Below the pieces are notes generated by a model. The model was not told the DNA's origin. It saw nothing but the letters and a program-made list of their open reading frames with translations, and ran no database searches. The translations under genes and the position numbers were made by a program. From NCBI GenBank assembly GCA_964606665.1, contig CAZSHS010000001.1, positions 1 through 64,000 of the forward strand: a DNA stretch of 64,000 nt, given 5' to 3'. This DNA comes from Aved-18 sp964606665. GTDB lineage: Bacteria; Cyanobacteriota; Vampirovibrionia; Obscuribacterales; Obscuribacteraceae. Of the stretch, positions 52,615 to 61,476 are shown in pieces. Within the stretch, counting starts at the first letter, position 1, and each line of letters begins with the position of its first letter.

Positions 52615-52690
52615 GTCTCTCTCAGAATGAGCTTCAATCCTGTAAAATACATGAGTCGAGCAAAGCAAAAGTAAATAGGATACCTAGATT

Positions 52691-53626
52691 ATGAAAGCCG
52701 TGGTAATCGGCGGCAACGGATTTATCGGAACGAGTCTGGTTGAACACCTTGTGGAAAAGGGCTACCAGACTAGAGTTTTTGACAAATATCCAAGTAGATT
52801 CATGGAGCCTATTGATGGCGTCGAATACATGGTTGGCGGCGATTTAGGCAATCATGGAGATGTGCAAAAGGCAGTAGCTGGAATGGATATCGTCTTCCAT
52901 CTTGCGTACACAACCTTGCCTGAAACATCGAACAACGATCCCATTTACGACGTGCGCTCAAATCTTGTGGACACGCTGCAATTAGTGCAAGAGAGCCTAG
53001 CTGCCAACGTGAAAAAGTTTGTTTTCATATCGTCTGGCGGTACTGTTTACGGCGTGCCCAAGTCGGTGCCAATTAAAGAAGAGCATCCAAACGACCCCAT
53101 TTGTTCGTATGGGATCACTAAGCTTGCTATAGAAAAATACTTAAGTCTTTATCATCAATTGCACAATCTAGATTATGTTGTCGCTCGCATCGCCAATCCA
53201 TATGGTGAAAGACAAAATCCAGACTCTAAGCAAGGCGCCATTGGCGTTTTCCTGGGCAGAATTAAAGCTGACAAACCAATTACGATATTTGGTGACGGAG
53301 AAGTTGTTCGCGACTTTATCTATATAAGTGATGCAGCTAAAGCGATTATTGCTTGTGGTGAATTCGATGCCAAAAAGGGTGAACCAAGAGTGTTCAACAT
53401 AGGTTCTGGCAAGGGGTATTCGTTAAGTAATATTGTCGAGACCATAAAGCAAGTAGTCGATGTGCCTGTGAAGGTCGAAAGAACGCCTGCCCGCTCACTC
53501 GACGTTCCTTCTAATGTGCTCGATATTGATGCAGCTCGCAAATATTTGAAATGGGAGCCGCAAATTGACCTCAAAGAAGGAATCGAGAAAGCCTGGAACT
53601 GGGCGAAGTCTTTGAGCGTGGTCTGA
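52691..53626 (+). CDS. NAD-dependent sugar-nucleotide epimerase/dehydratase
   Basis: The 311-residue extended SDR shows the N-terminal VVIGGNGFIGTSLVEHLVEKG, AYTTLPETSNNDP, FISSGGTVYGVPK (Ser/Thr of the active site), the catalytic YGITKLAIEKYL (YxxxK), ARIANPYGERQNP and VVRDFIYISDAAKAI. It most resembles UDP-glucose/UDP-glucuronate 4-epimerases (GalE-like), and the exact sugar is open. It probably supplies a sugar nucleotide to the adjacent GT-C and GT2 enzymes. Confidence 0.88.
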   Translation: MKAVVIGGNGFIGTSLVEHLVEKGYQTRVFDKYPSRFMEPIDGVEYMVGGDLGNHGDVQKAVAGMDIVFHLAYTTLPETSNNDPIYDVRSNLVDTLQLVQESLAANVKKFVFISSGGTVYGVPKSVPIKEEHPNDPICSYGITKLAIEKYLSLYHQLHNLDYVVARIANPYGERQNPDSKQGAIGVFLGRIKADKPITIFGDGEVVRDFIYISDAAKAIIACGEFDAKKGEPRVFNIGSGKGYSLSNIVETIKQVVDVPVKVERTPARSLDVPSNVLDIDAARKYLKWEPQIDLKEGIEKAWNWAKSLSVV

Positions 53627-53755
53627 TACTTTCGTCAAACTTGAAAGATTGCAGAATTATAATCTTAGAATTGCCAAGTTGACCGAATCTTGAAGTCTAG
53701 GAGAGAATCACGAGGTTGTTGACGACTGGAATTTATTTCAGGAGCTGATTATCAG

Positions 53756-54775
53756 TTGAGCATCTCGAGCCGCCCGGAAACTATAGATATCTCTGTCATT
53801 GTGGCTGTATACAATGAAGAGCCCCGCAATTTGACGCTTCTTTTAGAGCGTCTTAGCAAGGCTATTAACCCTCTGAAAATGTCTTATGAAGTGCTCTTCG
53901 TGAATGACGGGAGCAAAGATCAGACTTCTAGCGCTTTGCGTCACATTTCTGTCGAATATCCACATATAAAACTGATTGAGCTTTCACGCAATTTTGGTCA
54001 GCAGGCGGCAATAACAGCCGGAATGGACTATGCAAGCGGCGATATAGTCGTAAATATGGATTCTGATTTGCAAGACCCTCCAGAGCTGATACCGTCAATG
54101 GTTCAGAAGTGGAGAGAAGGTTTTGATGTAGTCTACGCTACCAGAGCCAAAAGACGCGACAGAGCAATGAAGCGCTTAACTGCTTATCTCTTTTATAGAT
54201 TGCTTGGTTCTGTTTCTAGTATCAATATTCCGCTTGATTCGGGCGATTTTCGTCTGCTCGATCGCAAAGTGGTTGAAGCACTTAGACACATGCCTGAGAA
54301 GACCAGATTCATTCGCGGTCTTATTCCATGGCTTGGTTTCAAACAATGCGGCATTATGCTCGAGCGCGATGCTCGCGAATTAGGCGAGACGGCTTATACA
54401 CCCAAAAAACTTTTGATGCTTGCACTTGATGGATTATTGAGTTTTAGCATTTTGCCTTTGTATGCAATTCCTGTAATCGGATTTGCTGTCTGTGCAATTG
54501 GTGTTCTGGCTTGTCTTATCCACTGGGTCTTTAGCGGCTTGGCGCTGGATAATTTTGCACTTGTTTGTGCCATGGCTGTATTCACTGGCATTCAAGCAAT
54601 GGTTCTAGGCGTGGTGGCAGTGTATCTGGCCAAAGTGCTGGATGAAGTAAGATCGCGCCCCACGTATGTGGTTGGAAACAAGCTTGGCACTGGCTTCTGC
54701 GATGAATTCACTCCGCTTTCACGCGAAGAGGCTGTGCGGCATTCGCTTGAAATGGAAAGAATTCGCAACCGTTGA
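53756..54775 (+). CDS. Polyprenyl-phosphate glycosyltransferase, DPM1/GtrB-like (GT2)
   Basis: The 339-residue GT2 enzyme has ISVIVAVYNEEPRN, FVNDGSKDQTSSAL, the DxD-equivalent VVNMDSDLQDPPELIP, SGDFRLLDRKVVEAL and, near the end, two hydrophobic helices (about 228-256 and 262-290). This is the layout of GtrB/ArnC/DPM1 proteins, which charge undecaprenyl or dolichyl phosphate with a sugar, giving the donor used by GT-C enzymes. The gene order epimerase, GT2 and GT-C supports this. The start is TTG 53756 with AGGAG about 11 bases upstream, and no better start is seen. Confidence 0.88.
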   Translation: MSISSRPETIDISVIVAVYNEEPRNLTLLLERLSKAINPLKMSYEVLFVNDGSKDQTSSALRHISVEYPHIKLIELSRNFGQQAAITAGMDYASGDIVVNMDSDLQDPPELIPSMVQKWREGFDVVYATRAKRRDRAMKRLTAYLFYRLLGSVSSINIPLDSGDFRLLDRKVVEALRHMPEKTRFIRGLIPWLGFKQCGIMLERDARELGETAYTPKKLLMLALDGLLSFSILPLYAIPVIGFAVCAIGVLACLIHWVFSGLALDNFALVCAMAVFTGIQAMVLGVVAVYLAKVLDEVRSRPTYVVGNKLGTGFCDEFTPLSREEAVRHSLEMERIRNR

Positions 54776-54943
54776 TATAACGGCAGTAGAAAGTGTCTTT
54801 TTTCAATGCTTCCATCAACTATTAAATGTGGGTGGATTTTCTTATGAATCCGTTAGGCATTGTGTTCGCTTTTAATACCAGCAGAATTAGAACAAAAAAG
54901 ACCCGCGCTAAATGCGTAAGATCGTAAAATCCAAACCAAGTGA

Positions 54944-54974
54944 AAAGCCACTTCTTTTATGAAAAAGTGGCTTT
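54944..54974 (-). terminator. Probable rho-independent terminator
   Basis: AAAGCCACTT (54944-54953) and AAGTGGCTTT (54965-54974) form a perfect 10-bp stem with an 11-base loop, ending in a TTTT run on the minus strand about 40 bp after the stop of the lipoprotein gene at 55012. It would terminate that gene and, with weaker U-rich sequence, possibly the plus-strand GT2 as well. The rest of 54776-55011 shows nothing else of note. Confidence 0.75.
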
Positions 54975-55011
54975 AAATTTGAATTTCTATTTACTAACTG
55001 AGCAAATATTT

Positions 55012-55614
55012 TTATTGAGCTGGCTTTGTTTCGGTTGTTGTGGCTGCGGTTGGGGCTTCTTTTAAAACAGCAGGTTTGTCTACTGTCACAGCAAACACCT
55101 TTTTATCGGTCGAGTTGGTGTAGGTGATAGTGCCGTAATAATCATCACCAAAGCTATACTCGACTACGGGCATTTTGATTTTAGAATCAGAGAGCTGTTT
55201 ATCATCAACACGCGATTGTGGTGGTGCATCTTTTGGAAGCATTGTTTTCATAGCTGCTTCGCCTTCTTCGGCACTGATGGGCGTTTCTCTGTAAAGACGT
55301 TGCAATTGGAAGCACTGACCATTTTTGCACTGTGCAAGGACAACGGCGCCGTCTTTGAGTCTGTTGCGTGCCATGTACTGATTTTTGCCGCCAGTGTGGG
55401 CAATTGGGGTATCGTCAAGAGCAAAGGAGAAAACCGCTTTTTGCAGTGATGGTTCAGCAATTCCAACGGTCATGGTTTCGACGTCGATGGTGCCCTGTTT
55501 GGTGACAGTATTTGTTTTGTCGGCTATGTCGGCGTTTGAGCATCCGACTAAGTTCATGGTGGCACACAAGGTTATTGTGGCTAATAACAGTTGCGTTTTA
55601 TTGTTTGCAAACAT
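55012..55614 (-). CDS. Putative lipoprotein
   Basis: The 200-residue protein has a lipoprotein signal with lipobox LVGC (Cys about residue 25). The mature region contains two or three beta-rich stretches (MARNRLKDGAVVLAQCKNGQCFQLQRLYRE, with a CxxxxC pair), a Pro/Gln-rich linker and a C-terminal Ala/Thr-rich tail. No family is recognised. It may be anchored in the outer or inner membrane. The stop is followed by a strong terminator hairpin. It lies 22 bp after the SbcD gene on the same strand. Confidence 0.65.
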   Translation of the reverse strand: MFANNKTQLLLATITLCATMNLVGCSNADIADKTNTVTKQGTIDVETMTVGIAEPSLQKAVFSFALDDTPIAHTGGKNQYMARNRLKDGAVVLAQCKNGQCFQLQRLYRETPISAEEGEAAMKTMLPKDAPPQSRVDDKQLSDSKIKMPVVEYSFGDDYYGTITYTNSTDKKVFAVTVDKPAVLKEAPTAATTTETKPAQ

Positions 55615-55636
55615 TCCTGTTCTCCAAAGTGATTCA

Positions 55637-56878
55637 CTAAATTATCTCAGACGAATCAAGTTCATTCATGATTTCTTTGGCTCTGCTTAACAGTCTTTCC
55701 TTGTCATCGCAGCATGTTTCACTTAAATAAAGTTCAAGTGCGGCAAGAGGCGAAGTGGCTGATTGCTCGGTCAGTTGCGGCAATCGAGCTTTAGATTTGT
55801 CTGGTATCAATTCTGGTTGCAAACGAACAGAAAGTGCATCTTGTGCAAGCTGTAAAATTTTGCGCTCATTTACTTCACCCACTTTGTCTTGCTTTATGCG
55901 ATAGCGTATACGCAGCACACAACCAGGTATCACTGCTTTCGACACTTTTTTGCCCAGTATTTCAGTTGCGTCGTCTTCTGGATTTAGATCGCTTAAATCG
56001 GCATCTACTGTAATAAAAGGTCTTGGGTTAATAGAATGGAAAGTGTAATTGGTATTGTTACGCTCCAAGTTGACATGGATGAAACCTTTGTCTTCATTGG
56101 CTTCTCCAAAGTCGACACGCTCTAAGCTGCCAGAATAAACAATGGCTGGATTTTTAGGGCGAATTATTTGATATTTATGAATATGGCCCATTGCTACATA
56201 ATCGACTCGCTCGTCGATAAAAATATCTGCTGGAAAAGTGAGCGTATAGCCCACCAGTAGCTCTTCTTCAATTCCTGCAAGAGCCCTGTCAAGACTCATG
56301 TGTGCAGAGACAACAGTGGCAATGGTGGGATCAAGTTTTGCGTAAAAACCATGAAACAGGTCAGTTACATGACGGACCAATACGTCATCTAATTGAGCAC
56401 TTGTAAAGCCTGCGTATTTTTCAAGTGCAGTTAAATTATTGCGCGTTACATGCGGCAGTCCCAAAAATTGAAAATCGCCGTTTTTCGTTTTGATTGTTTC
56501 AAATGTGGGTTGGTCGACTGTCAATACTCCTGGCACTGCCAGGCTCTGAAAAACTGATAGTGAGTGACTTTGAGTCGAACGTAAAATTTGATCGTGATTT
56601 CCAACTACCAATATGGTTGAAATTCCGGCTTCAGATAGCCTCTTGAGTTCTCTTGCGAACATTTTTTGGTAAATCGGCTCAGGAGAAGCATTTCTGTATG
56701 CGTCGCCCGAAAATAGAAAAACGTCGACTTGATTGTCGATGGCATAGTCGACTACTCTTTTCAATGCACTGACGAAGTCTTCAAATCGGATGTTCAACCC
56801 GGTTAATGGATTGATCTTTCCGTGACCTTCGCCGGAGCCAAAATGAATATCGGAGACGTGTACAAGTTGAATTGGCAT
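55637..56878 (-). CDS. sbcD: SbcD-like DNA repair exonuclease (Mre11 family)
   Basis: The 413-residue metallophosphoesterase shows the five phosphoesterase blocks: HVSDIHFG (residues 7-14), LFSGDAYRN, VVGNHDQ, SAHMSLD and MGHIHKYQ. The C-terminal cap region (about 270-413) is typical of SbcD/Mre11 nucleases, which process DNA ends and hairpins together with the SbcC/Rad50 ATPase. No sbcC gene is adjacent in the window. The ATG at 56878 is firm because the first catalytic motif begins at residue 7; the gene therefore overlaps the divergent rlmD start by about 36 bp. Confidence 0.85.
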   Translation of the reverse strand: MPIQLVHVSDIHFGSGEGHGKINPLTGLNIRFEDFVSALKRVVDYAIDNQVDVFLFSGDAYRNASPEPIYQKMFARELKRLSEAGISTILVVGNHDQILRSTQSHSLSVFQSLAVPGVLTVDQPTFETIKTKNGDFQFLGLPHVTRNNLTALEKYAGFTSAQLDDVLVRHVTDLFHGFYAKLDPTIATVVSAHMSLDRALAGIEEELLVGYTLTFPADIFIDERVDYVAMGHIHKYQIIRPKNPAIVYSGSLERVDFGEANEDKGFIHVNLERNNTNYTFHSINPRPFITVDADLSDLNPEDDATEILGKKVSKAVIPGCVLRIRYRIKQDKVGEVNERKILQLAQDALSVRLQPELIPDKSKARLPQLTEQSATSPLAALELYLSETCCDDKERLLSRAKEIMNELDSSEII

Positions 56879-58354
56879 AATCTAAAAAAGGGACAAACAC
56901 TGGACTTGACCATCGAGTCCATAGCGCCTGGCGGTGAGGGTGTTGCTAAGTTCAACAACTGTACCATATTCGTCGAGCGCTCAGCGCCGGGCGACATAGC
57001 AACAGTGCGCCTTTATGATGTTAGAAAAGATTTTGCTAAAGGCAAAATTGAATCTCTCATAGAGCCTTCAAAACAGAGACAGGAAGCGCCTTGCTCTTAT
57101 TTCGATTGGTGTGGTGGCTGCCAGTGGCAGCATCTTACTTACCAGGCGCAGCTTGACGCCAAACAAGACATAGTGCGCCAGGCGATGGTGCGAGTGGGCA
57201 AGCTTGATTTGCAAGATGTAGTGCTTGAGCGCACTCTAGGAGCTGATCCAAATTTCAGGTATAGAAATAAGTCTCAGTTTCCAGTACAGAAAGGTCAGAA
57301 AATCAAAGAAACTGGCAAGAGGCGATTGAAGGTCGGATATTACGAGAGAAATTCGCACGAAATCGTCGACATTACCGAATGTCTGGTTCAGCCGGAAGAG
57401 CTCGATTTACTTATGATCTCGGCTAAAAGACTGTTGGAAGACGCAGGAATTCCGGCATATGACGAGCATGCCGAAAAGGGGTTGTTGCGCCATATTTTAA
57501 TCAGGCAAGCGCAAACTACCGGACAGATTTTGATAACATTCGTGTTATTCGCACCAGGTCTTCATGCGCTCTCCGAGGGATTTCAGAATCATTTCGGTAG
57601 GATTTCTGAGCGTTTGAAAAAAGACTATCCTTCAATTCAAGGCGTCAATCTAAATTTCAATTCTAAGGCTGGAAACCGCATCATGGGCGGTAGCACGGTT
57701 ACTATTGAAGGACTGGGAAGAATGGAGGAAAGGCTTAGCGGTAAGTATAATCAAGATATCGTTTTTTCACTTTCTGCTTCGAGTTTCTTTCAAATAAATA
57801 CAAGACAGACTCAAGTTATTCTTGATCGTATTTACGATGAGATTTTCGACGATACTGCAAATGGTGCTAATGCCAAATCGCAAATTATTTTGGACGCGTA
57901 TGCAGGTGTAGGCACCATCGCTTTATGGTTGGCTTCTGGTGCGCAAAAAGTGGTCGCTATCGAAGAGCACCCCCAAGCTGTCCTTGATGGTCGTATAAAT
58001 GTTGAGTTGAATAAAATGTCGAACGTCGAGTTTGAAGAGGGTGATGTAGAGAATGTTTTGCCCAAACTAATCGAGGCTCAATTCAAGCCCGACTGTATTG
58101 TGCTCGACCCGCCGCGCAAAGGTGTTTCGCCTTTGGTGCTTGAATCTGTCTTAAAATTGGCGCCAGAAAAAATTGTTTATATGAGTTGCAATCCCGTCAC
58201 TCTGGCAAGAGACTTGTCAAAACTAGTCGAGAGGGCGGAAAATAGAGAAATAGGAGAGAATATTGGGTATAAAGTCGAAAGAATTTTGCCCTTTGACATG
58301 TTTCCCCAGACTTATCACGTAGAGTGTCTTGCCATTTTAAAGAGGAACGCCTGA
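56843..58354 (+). CDS. rlmD: 23S rRNA (uracil-5-)-methyltransferase, RlmD/RumA family
   Basis: The protein has about 503 residues: an N-terminal TRAM domain (about 15-70: LTIESIAPGGEGVAKFNN), a [4Fe-4S]-type cysteine set (CSYFDWCGGCQW, plus a later Cys), an SAM-binding motif DAYAGVGTIAL, and the catalytic region ending YMSCNPVTLARDL with the nucleophilic Cys and DPPRKGVSPL. This is the RumA/TrmA family. Assignment to 23S U1939 (RlmD) rather than U747 or tRNA T54 is by length and domain layout only. The start could be ATG 56843 or a TTG at 56867; both overlap the divergent SbcD gene. It is followed by the acetyltransferase gene 2 bp later. Confidence 0.88.
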   Translation: MNIGDVYKLNWHNLKKGQTLDLTIESIAPGGEGVAKFNNCTIFVERSAPGDIATVRLYDVRKDFAKGKIESLIEPSKQRQEAPCSYFDWCGGCQWQHLTYQAQLDAKQDIVRQAMVRVGKLDLQDVVLERTLGADPNFRYRNKSQFPVQKGQKIKETGKRRLKVGYYERNSHEIVDITECLVQPEELDLLMISAKRLLEDAGIPAYDEHAEKGLLRHILIRQAQTTGQILITFVLFAPGLHALSEGFQNHFGRISERLKKDYPSIQGVNLNFNSKAGNRIMGGSTVTIEGLGRMEERLSGKYNQDIVFSLSASSFFQINTRQTQVILDRIYDEIFDDTANGANAKSQIILDAYAGVGTIALWLASGAQKVVAIEEHPQAVLDGRINVELNKMSNVEFEEGDVENVLPKLIEAQFKPDCIVLDPPRKGVSPLVLESVLKLAPEKIVYMSCNPVTLARDLSKLVERAENREIGENIGYKVERILPFDMFPQTYHVECLAILKRNA

Positions 58355-58356
58355 AA

Positions 58357-58824
58357 ATGGTCCTGTCCAGTATCTTCAAAAAATTCGATGACAAAAACGG
58401 TCCACTGCTAAATGAAGTGCAGGTCAGCCGCGACAAGAGCGTTAATCCAGAAGACGTGCAAGATATTTGTCAATCAGTCGGATGGAGCTGGAGAGAGCCC
58501 GAGCTAATTCGCAAAGCGCTCAAAAATAGTGTGGCTGTAATATCGGTCTGGCACAACGGCTCCATGGTGGGCTTTGCAAGAGCTACTGGCGACCAGGTTT
58601 TTAATGCCACTATTTGGGACATGGCGGTACGACCAAGCTATCAAGGGCAAGGAATTGGCCGACTTGTAATGTTCGAAATCTTACGCCACTTAGAAGATGA
58701 CGGTATTCCTCTTGTAACACTTTACGCAGATCCCGGCACCGACGGCTTTTATAGAAAATTCGGCTTTCTTTCGGACCCCTCTGGCGTGCGTGGCATGTTC
58801 CGCGAGAGCCTTGGCAAAGATTGA
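58357..58824 (+). CDS. GNAT family N-acetyltransferase
   Basis: The 155-residue protein (start ATG 58357; the longer in-frame ATG at 58324 lies inside rlmD) shows the GNAT core: VISVWHNGSMVGFARATGD, MAVRPSYQGQGIGRLVMFEILRHL (acetyl-CoA loop Q-G-x-G-I-G) and VTLYADPGTDGFYRKFGFLSD. It starts 2 bp after the stop of the rRNA methyltransferase gene, so it is in the same operon. The substrate is unknown, although the AANAT-like group is possible. Confidence 0.83.
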   Translation: MVLSSIFKKFDDKNGPLLNEVQVSRDKSVNPEDVQDICQSVGWSWREPELIRKALKNSVAVISVWHNGSMVGFARATGDQVFNATIWDMAVRPSYQGQGIGRLVMFEILRHLEDDGIPLVTLYADPGTDGFYRKFGFLSDPSGVRGMFRESLGKD

Positions 58825-58865
58825 TTGGTTGTCTCAAACAAAAGTCCACTTAGCTTAATAACTCC

Positions 58866-58894
58866 TTGAGTATGGGCATTGAACATGGTATTTT
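58866..58894 (+). promoter_or_regulatory. Candidate promoter of rplI
   Basis: TTGAGT at 58866-58871 and TATTTT at 58889-58894 are 17 bases apart, about 40 bp before the rplI start. The match is moderate, and the region has no better candidate. Confidence 0.35.
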
Positions 58895-58934
58895 CTATGC
58901 TTCGTATATTTTTCGTGCTGGCACAGGAGTTGTC

Positions 58935-59426
58935 ATGAAAGTCATTCTTCAGGAAACGGTTCAAAAGCTTGGTAAAGCAGGAGAGGTGGTTGAAGCCAAA
59001 CGTGGCTATTTCCGCAATTTTCTTGAACCCAGACATCTAGCTGTCTTGGCCACCAAAGGCACGATGAAAAAGAGAGATGAGGATATGGAAGCTCTGCGCA
59101 AAAAAGCGCAAAAAGCTCATGACGAAGCTGTCAAACTGGCAGAATCTATCACCAATCTTCCTATTTTGAAAATGACTGCTAAAGCCGGTGACGGTGGAAA
59201 ACTTTATGGCAAAATCACAAGCAAAGAAGTTGCTGAACTGATTGAAAAGTCAGTTGGTGCCCCAATTAACAAAAGAGATTTGAAAATCTCTGGTGATATC
59301 AATGTTATTGGTTCGTATAGCGTGCTTGTCAAACTGACTAGTGAAGTGCAAGCTAAATGTGAATTGGAAGTCGAGCCCGAAGGCGGACGTCCTGTCGCTC
59401 AAGAGTCTAGCGAAGCTAAAGCTTAG
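58935..59426 (+). CDS. rplI: 50S ribosomal protein L9
   Basis: The 163-residue product has the L9 signature MKVILQETVQKLGKAGEVVEAKRGYFRNFL (residues 1-30), the long connecting helix (about 40-75) and the C-terminal rRNA-binding domain (KAGDGGKLYGKITSKEVAELI), with a short Glu/Ala-rich tail beyond the usual length. It binds 23S rRNA near the L1 stalk. Start 58935 is supported by AGGAG 5 bases upstream; in-frame starts further up are not used. Its end is 4 bp from the end of the convergent xseB gene. Confidence 0.96.
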   Translation: MKVILQETVQKLGKAGEVVEAKRGYFRNFLEPRHLAVLATKGTMKKRDEDMEALRKKAQKAHDEAVKLAESITNLPILKMTAKAGDGGKLYGKITSKEVAELIEKSVGAPINKRDLKISGDINVIGSYSVLVKLTSEVQAKCELEVEPEGGRPVAQESSEAKA

Positions 59427-59429
59427 TTT

Positions 59430-59957
59430 TTAAGCCTCTTCAATTTTAATTCTAAGTTGATTGGTTGAATCGGCTGTGTCTGTTTGCATGCCGATTTCAA
59501 GCGATTCTTTTTGCTTGGAACGCGCTGCTTTTTTTGTCGTTGCGCCAGCTTTTACTTTTGACTTTGATGAGTATTTTGTATCGTCATCATCATCGTCTTC
59601 GTCGTCATCTTCGTCTTCTTCGTCGTCGTCGTCGTCATCGTCGTCATCTTCGTCGTCTTCTTCGTCATCGTCTTCGTCATCATCGACATCGTAATTAGAT
59701 ATGACTGAGGAGATTGTTTCAGTCTTACCATCCTCAAATTTTTGAGCGACTATAGAGCCATCAGCCAGTCTTTTTAGAATTTCTACTTTCTGTTCGGCAC
59801 CCTTGAGAAATTCTTCGCAACGCTTGGAGAGCAGCACGCCATGCTCGAATAGCTCAAGCGCTTTTTCGAGTTTGACTTCGCCGTCTAGTTGAGATACGAC
59901 TCCTTCAAGCTCTTCGAGTGTTTTTTCAAAATCGTGCGCTTTGCCTGCTTGAGTCAT
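59430..59957 (-). CDS. xseB: Exodeoxyribonuclease VII small subunit with acidic C-terminal extension
   Basis: Residues 1-85 are a normal XseB: FEKTLEELEGVVSQLDGEVKLEKALELFEHGVLLSKRCEEFL and KVEIL. The usual protein ends near residue 80-90. Here it continues for about 90 residues: an almost uninterrupted Asp/Glu run (residues 90-126, 36 of 37 acidic), then a Lys-rich segment and a Gln/Leu-rich tail. This would be a disordered polyanion. With XseA it degrades single-stranded DNA. Its ATG overlaps the stop of xseA by 4 bp (ATGA). The tail's role is unknown. Confidence 0.9.
   Translation of the reverse strand: MTQAGKAHDFEKTLEELEGVVSQLDGEVKLEKALELFEHGVLLSKRCEEFLKGAEQKVEILKRLADGSIVAQKFEDGKTETISSVISNYDVDDDEDDDEEDDEDDDDDDDDDEEDEDDDEDDDDDDTKYSSKSKVKAGATTKKAARSKQKESLEIGMQTDTADSTNQLRIKIEEA
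59580..59690. repeat. Simple-sequence tract encoding the acidic run of XseB
   Basis: A 111-bp stretch made almost only of GAC/GAT/GAA/GAG triplets on the minus strand, seen on the plus strand as TCG/TCA/TCT/TCC-type triplets. It explains the antisense poly-Ser reading frames, which are not genes. Such tracts slip easily, so the length may vary between strains. Confidence 0.85.
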
Positions 59958-61204
59958 TTTTCTTCTCCTTCCTGCGACCAGTTATTATCGGTTTCTTTTA
60001 CTTCTAAATAAAGTTTTCCGTCAAGCAATAGTCCCTCTAAAGTATCGCCTTGCTTGACCTGCGCAAAACTTCGAATCACTTGCCCGTTTTCTAATTTGCG
60101 CAGAATGGAAAAGCCTCGACTCATCACATTCTTGGGCCCAAGCGTGTTTAACTTTTCGTTTGCGGCAATATGTCTGTGTTTGCTTTTAGTCAATAATTTT
60201 TCAACGCTTGATAAAGCGTCTTTGCGCTTGTGGGCAAGAGCAGCAATTTTGTGTTTGATTCTGTCTTCAAAGCGCAGAAGTTTAGGAATAACACTAAGTC
60301 TATCAAGTCGTCTTCGAGCTAGACCCAGTCTTTGATCTAGCGAAGTGGAAAGATGCTTTTTGAGCGATTTAAAGCGCTCTTGCAATTCGGTATAACCCTT
60401 TGCTACTAACTCGGCAGCGGCTGTGGGTGTGGGTGCGCGCAGGTCTGCCACTAGATCGCATATTGTGATATCGGTCTCGTGACCGACGCCAGAGATTACT
60501 GGCACACTAGATGAAATGACGGCCCGTGCCACTATTTCTGTGTTGAATGACCACAAATCTTCAATTGAACCACCACCCCGCGCCACGATAATTACATCGA
60601 GATCATCGATTGCTTGCAGAAGCAGAATGGCACTGGCAACGCTTTCGGCGCTACCTTCTCCTTGTACTTTGGCTGGAGAAATTATCACTTCCACTGATTT
60701 ATTGCGTCTGTTTAGTGTATTTAAAATATCGTGTAAAGCCGCACCGGCAGGACTTGTTACTACTCCTACTTTCTGTGGGAGCATTGGTATAGGGCGTTTA
60801 CGCTCTGCGGCTAAAAGTCCTTCGCTCTCTAACTTCTGGCGTAATTGCTCGAATGCTAATTGCCATTCGCCAACTCCTACAGGCTCAATGCCAGTCACGA
60901 CTAGCTGATAACCGCCGCGGGGAGGATAAACGCTCAGTTTGCCTTTGGCAATGATTTGAAGGCCGTCTTCTAACTTGAATTTGATGTATTGATTGGCTTG
61001 TTTGAAGCAAACACAAGACAGTGTTGCATCCTGGTCTTTCATTGAAAAGTACCAGTGTCCAGACGGATAAACTTTGGCGTTACTTACTTCGCCCACGACA
61101 AGAACAGAGTCGAAAGCAGTTTCAATTACATCCTTTATAGAGTCCGTCAGCTCGGATACGCTGAGGACCGGTTTTAATTTATTGGACTTCTTGCGACTGA
61201 ACAT
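59954..61204 (-). CDS. xseA: Exodeoxyribonuclease VII large subunit
   Basis: The 416-residue XseA has an N-terminal OB-fold (about 10-105: SVSELTDSIKDVIETAFDSVLVVGEVSN, HWYFSMKDQDATLSCVCFK), then the catalytic core (VGVVTSPAGAALHDILNTLNRR, VIIVARGGGSIEDLWSFN, ISGVGHETDITICDLVADLRAPTPTAAAEL) and a coiled-coil region (about 275-370) that binds XseB. It cleaves single-stranded DNA from both ends in a metal-independent manner. It is the first gene of the xseA-xseB operon; 272 bp of upstream sequence separates it from a divergent gene. Confidence 0.95.
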   Translation of the reverse strand: MFSRKKSNKLKPVLSVSELTDSIKDVIETAFDSVLVVGEVSNAKVYPSGHWYFSMKDQDATLSCVCFKQANQYIKFKLEDGLQIIAKGKLSVYPPRGGYQLVVTGIEPVGVGEWQLAFEQLRQKLESEGLLAAERKRPIPMLPQKVGVVTSPAGAALHDILNTLNRRNKSVEVIISPAKVQGEGSAESVASAILLLQAIDDLDVIIVARGGGSIEDLWSFNTEIVARAVISSSVPVISGVGHETDITICDLVADLRAPTPTAAAELVAKGYTELQERFKSLKKHLSTSLDQRLGLARRRLDRLSVIPKLLRFEDRIKHKIAALAHKRKDALSSVEKLLTKSKHRHIAANEKLNTLGPKNVMSRGFSILRKLENGQVIRSFAQVKQGDTLEGLLLDGKLYLEVKETDNNWSQEGEEK

Positions 61205-61397
61205 AGATTAATTCTCGAAACTTTCCAAAACTGCTTTTAATCCATATATAAATGATGTCGATCTGGTATCGGGCGAGCCGTTAAAAAGTGGTGCAAACTA
61301 TGTCGGGTGGGCGCTTTTGCGCTTCTCTTGACATGTTTTGAGCCCTTGCTTGTCGCGGGTATCACTAGAGTAGCAAATTGTTCTTATTGAATTTCAT

Positions 61398-61434
61398 TTG
61401 ACGCTAAACCGAAATATACCATATATTAATATGG
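61398..61434 (+). promoter_or_regulatory. Promoter with embedded palindromic operator
   Basis: TTGACG (61398-61403) and TATATT (61422-61427) are separated by 18 bases. The perfect inverted repeat CCATAT-ATTA-ATATGG (61419-61434) covers the -10 box, a position suited to repression. It stands about 45 bp before the ATG of the PD-(D/E)XK-like gene. The rest of 61205-61476 shows nothing else clear beyond the xseA promoter side. Confidence 0.5.
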
Positions 61435-61476
61435 CATACAAAGGTTAGTGATACTTCTGGCTGGAGACTAACGAAA

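Noticed and set aside
59461..59698. Plus-strand poly-Ser and Arg/His-rich open frames
   Set aside because: They are the antisense of the acidic tract of xseB and have no start signals or homology.
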